6,096 bases of DNA, from assembly GCA_036736205.1 (NCBI GenBank), contig DAINMX010000319.1:1-6096 (forward strand), in the 5' to 3' direction. This DNA is from XYA12-FULL-58-9 sp001798605 (GTDB lineage: Bacteria; Myxococcota; XYA12-FULL-58-9). This document shows, piece by piece, positions 4,600-6,096 of the stretch. The position numbers were made by a program, and so were the translations under genes. Numbering within the stretch: the stretch's first letter is position 1; each line of letters opens with the position of its first letter. The notes under the pieces are model-generated. The model searched no databases. It had not been told where the DNA came from and saw only the letters and a list, made by a program, of their open reading frames with translations.

Positions 4600-5997
4600 A
4601 TGGGCAAAGCAAGTCATGGCAATCGAATCCTCATCGTTGACGATGAGGAAGGCATGCGCCACATGCTGCGCACGATGCTCACCCACAAAGATTTCGAGGT
4701 GAGCGAGGCGGCCAACGGTGAGGAGGCACTGGCGCGATTACAGGAGGGTGACATTGACATCGTCCTCGCCGACGTGCGCATGCCCAAACTCGATGGTCTT
4801 GGACTTCTCAAGAAGATTAATCGAGCCAAAACTCCGGTAACGGTGATTATGATGAGCGCCTTTGCGGAGATCGAAACGGCCATTGAGGCGCTCAAGGGCG
4901 GTGCCGCTGATTATGTATCGAAGCCCTTCAAGACCGACGAAGTGCTCCTCAAGATCCGTTTGGCACAAGAACGGGCTCGCCTCGAGGACGAACGGGAACA
5001 TCTGAAGGCCGAAAATGCTCGCCTGCGTGGGCAAGCGCCAACAGCAGACGCGCCCGCTGGGATCATCGGCAAGAGCCAGCGGATGAACGACATATTCAAC
5101 ACCATCGCCAAAATCGCCGACTACAAGTCGACTGCGTTGCTCATTGGCGAGTCTGGAACCGGCAAAGAGCTCGTCGCCCGAGCGTTGCACGACAAATCCA
5201 TCAGGGCCAATAAGCCCTTTGTCCCCATCAACTGCGGCGCAATCCCGGCCACTTTGTTGGAGAGCGAGCTTTTTGGGCACGTCAAAGGGGCATTCACAGA
5301 CGCCACTCGCAACAAACAAGGTCTCTTCGAAGAGGCCCACACGGGAACCCTGTTCCTCGACGAGATTGGTGAGCTGCCTGTGCTGCTGCAGGTCAAGCTA
5401 CTGAGATTCTTGCAGGAAGAAGAAATCCGCCGTGTCGGTGACAACAAAGCAATAACGGTCGACGTACGCGTCGTCGCGGCAACGGCACGTGATCTCACGG
5501 AGATGGTCAAAGATGGAACGTTCCGCGAAGACCTCTATTATCGTCTAAATGTTCTGCAGCTGCGCATCCCTCCGTTACGAGAGCGCAAAGACGACGTCCC
5601 CCTGTTGGTCGACCACTTCATCCGCAAGTATGGCACGCGACTCAACCGTGAGAACATGAGCATCTCACGCGAGGCTTTGCGGGTCTTGATGGACTATGCC
5701 TGGCCCGGCAATGTTCGCGAGCTCGAGAACACCATTGAGCGCGCCATGGTGCTCGCTGACAGCGATCAGATTACCCCTGAGAACCTCCCCGACAAGGTGC
5801 GCAATGAGCACGACCTCTCACCGCAACCCTTTTTCGGCGATGACCTGTCGATCAAGAAGGCAATCCGAGCCATCGAACGTGAGCTGATCCGTCGCTCGCT
5901 GGAGAAGACCGGTGGCAATCGCACCCGCGCGGCTGAGCTCTTGGAGATCTCCCATCGCGCCCTGCTCTACAAGATCAAGGAATACGGGTTGAGCTAG
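4600..5997 (+). CDS. NtrC-family sigma-54-dependent response regulator
   Basis: This 465-residue cytoplasmic protein is a complete bacterial enhancer-binding response regulator. The receiver domain (about 9-125) has the acidic pair D14-D15, phospho-acceptor D58 in ADVRMP, S86 and K108 (SKPF). A coiled-coil linker follows (about 118-144). The sigma-54 AAA+ domain (about 153-390) has Walker A GESGTGKE (183-190), Walker B TLFLDE (250-255), arginine-finger candidates R309 and R315 in FREDLYYRLNV, and WPGNVRELEN (368-377). The sigma-54-contact loop reads GAFTDA (230-235) rather than the canonical GAFTGA. A Fis-type helix-turn-helix ends the protein (about 438-462). Phosphorylation should drive oligomerisation and ATP-dependent opening of sigma-54 promoters. 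I chose ATG 4600, as the receiver begins soon after; in-frame TTG codons at 4579 and 4582 are alternatives, and neither start has a strong Shine-Dalgarno. No kinase gene is beside it, so its signal and targets are unknown. Confidence 0.96.
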   Translation: MGKASHGNRILIVDDEEGMRHMLRTMLTHKDFEVSEAANGEEALARLQEGDIDIVLADVRMPKLDGLGLLKKINRAKTPVTVIMMSAFAEIETAIEALKGGAADYVSKPFKTDEVLLKIRLAQERARLEDEREHLKAENARLRGQAPTADAPAGIIGKSQRMNDIFNTIAKIADYKSTALLIGESGTGKELVARALHDKSIRANKPFVPINCGAIPATLLESELFGHVKGAFTDATRNKQGLFEEAHTGTLFLDEIGELPVLLQVKLLRFLQEEEIRRVGDNKAITVDVRVVAATARDLTEMVKDGTFREDLYYRLNVLQLRIPPLRERKDDVPLLVDHFIRKYGTRLNRENMSISREALRVLMDYAWPGNVRELENTIERAMVLADSDQITPENLPDKVRNEHDLSPQPFFGDDLSIKKAIRAIERELIRRSLEKTGGNRTRAAELLEISHRALLYKIKEYGLS

Positions 5998-6095
5998 GCC
6001 CCTGGATCTTTGATCACACGAACTTCCAGCGGTCTCAAGGTCTCAGCCCGACGCTGCAAAGCCGAGATTTGCTGGGCATACACCCAATCAAGGTG
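5994..6095 (-). CDS. Possible C-terminal end of a minus-strand gene (partial)
   Basis: On the minus strand a frame enters from the right edge and stays open for 33 codons before a TAG at 5996-5994. The translation ends in LEVRVIKDPGA after a helix-like YAQQISALQRRAETLRP stretch, which looks protein-like. Its stop overlaps the response regulator's stop, giving convergent genes with no spacer. Two plus-strand frames are also open over these hundred bases, so openness alone is weak evidence. No function can be given. Confidence 0.35.
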   Translation of the reverse strand, partial: HLDWVYAQQISALQRRAETLRPLEVRVIKDPGA

Positions 6096-6096
6096 C

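Noticed and set aside
4738..5340. A 200-codon minus-strand frame opposite the response regulator.
   Set aside because: It is antisense to a clearly conserved receiver and AAA+ coding region and shows no recognisable motif.

Overview
The window looks like bacterial chromosome of moderately high GC with ordinary housekeeping and accessory genes. There is no phage, insertion sequence, CRISPR array, tRNA or rRNA. The regulator's C-terminal helix-turn-helix (SHRALLYKIKEYG), the divergent DarP-type protein and the general style suggest a proteobacterial or 'delta'-type lineage, possibly Myxococcota or a relative. This placement is a guess from protein style only.

Layout, left to right. Positions 1-369 hold no confident gene: a strong 34-nt hairpin, some protein-like fragments without good starts, and a weak promoter. 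At 370-906 (+) is a DarP/YjgA (DUF615) ribosome-maturation protein. At 977-1417 (+) is a small protein with four predicted membrane helices and no recognised family. At 1447-1917 (-) is a flavin reductase-like FMN protein, convergent with the membrane protein and divergent from the next gene. The 195-bp divergent region carries a long imperfect hairpin (1961-2020). At 2113-4194 (+) is a proton-coupled oligopeptide transporter (POT/PTR2) that keeps the family's key residues but carries about 200 extra residues between membrane helices 1 and 2.

Positions 4195-4322 contain a consensus -35 box with a perfect 8-bp inverted repeat lying between it and a plausible -10 box, which reads as a repressible promoter. 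It would drive a 65-residue protein with a CxxxxC...CxxH zinc-binding-like N-terminus (4323-4520) and perhaps the following complete sigma-54-dependent NtrC-family response regulator (4600-5997). No partner histidine kinase is visible. The right edge may hold the last codons of a minus-strand gene whose stop overlaps the regulator's stop.

Apart from the possible 4323-5997 unit, the genes do not form an obvious pathway. The best leads are the periplasmic insertion in the peptide transporter, the operator-like promoter with its small zinc-finger-like gene ahead of the regulator, and the hairpin in the divergent intergenic region. None is demonstrated to be a new system from sequence alone.
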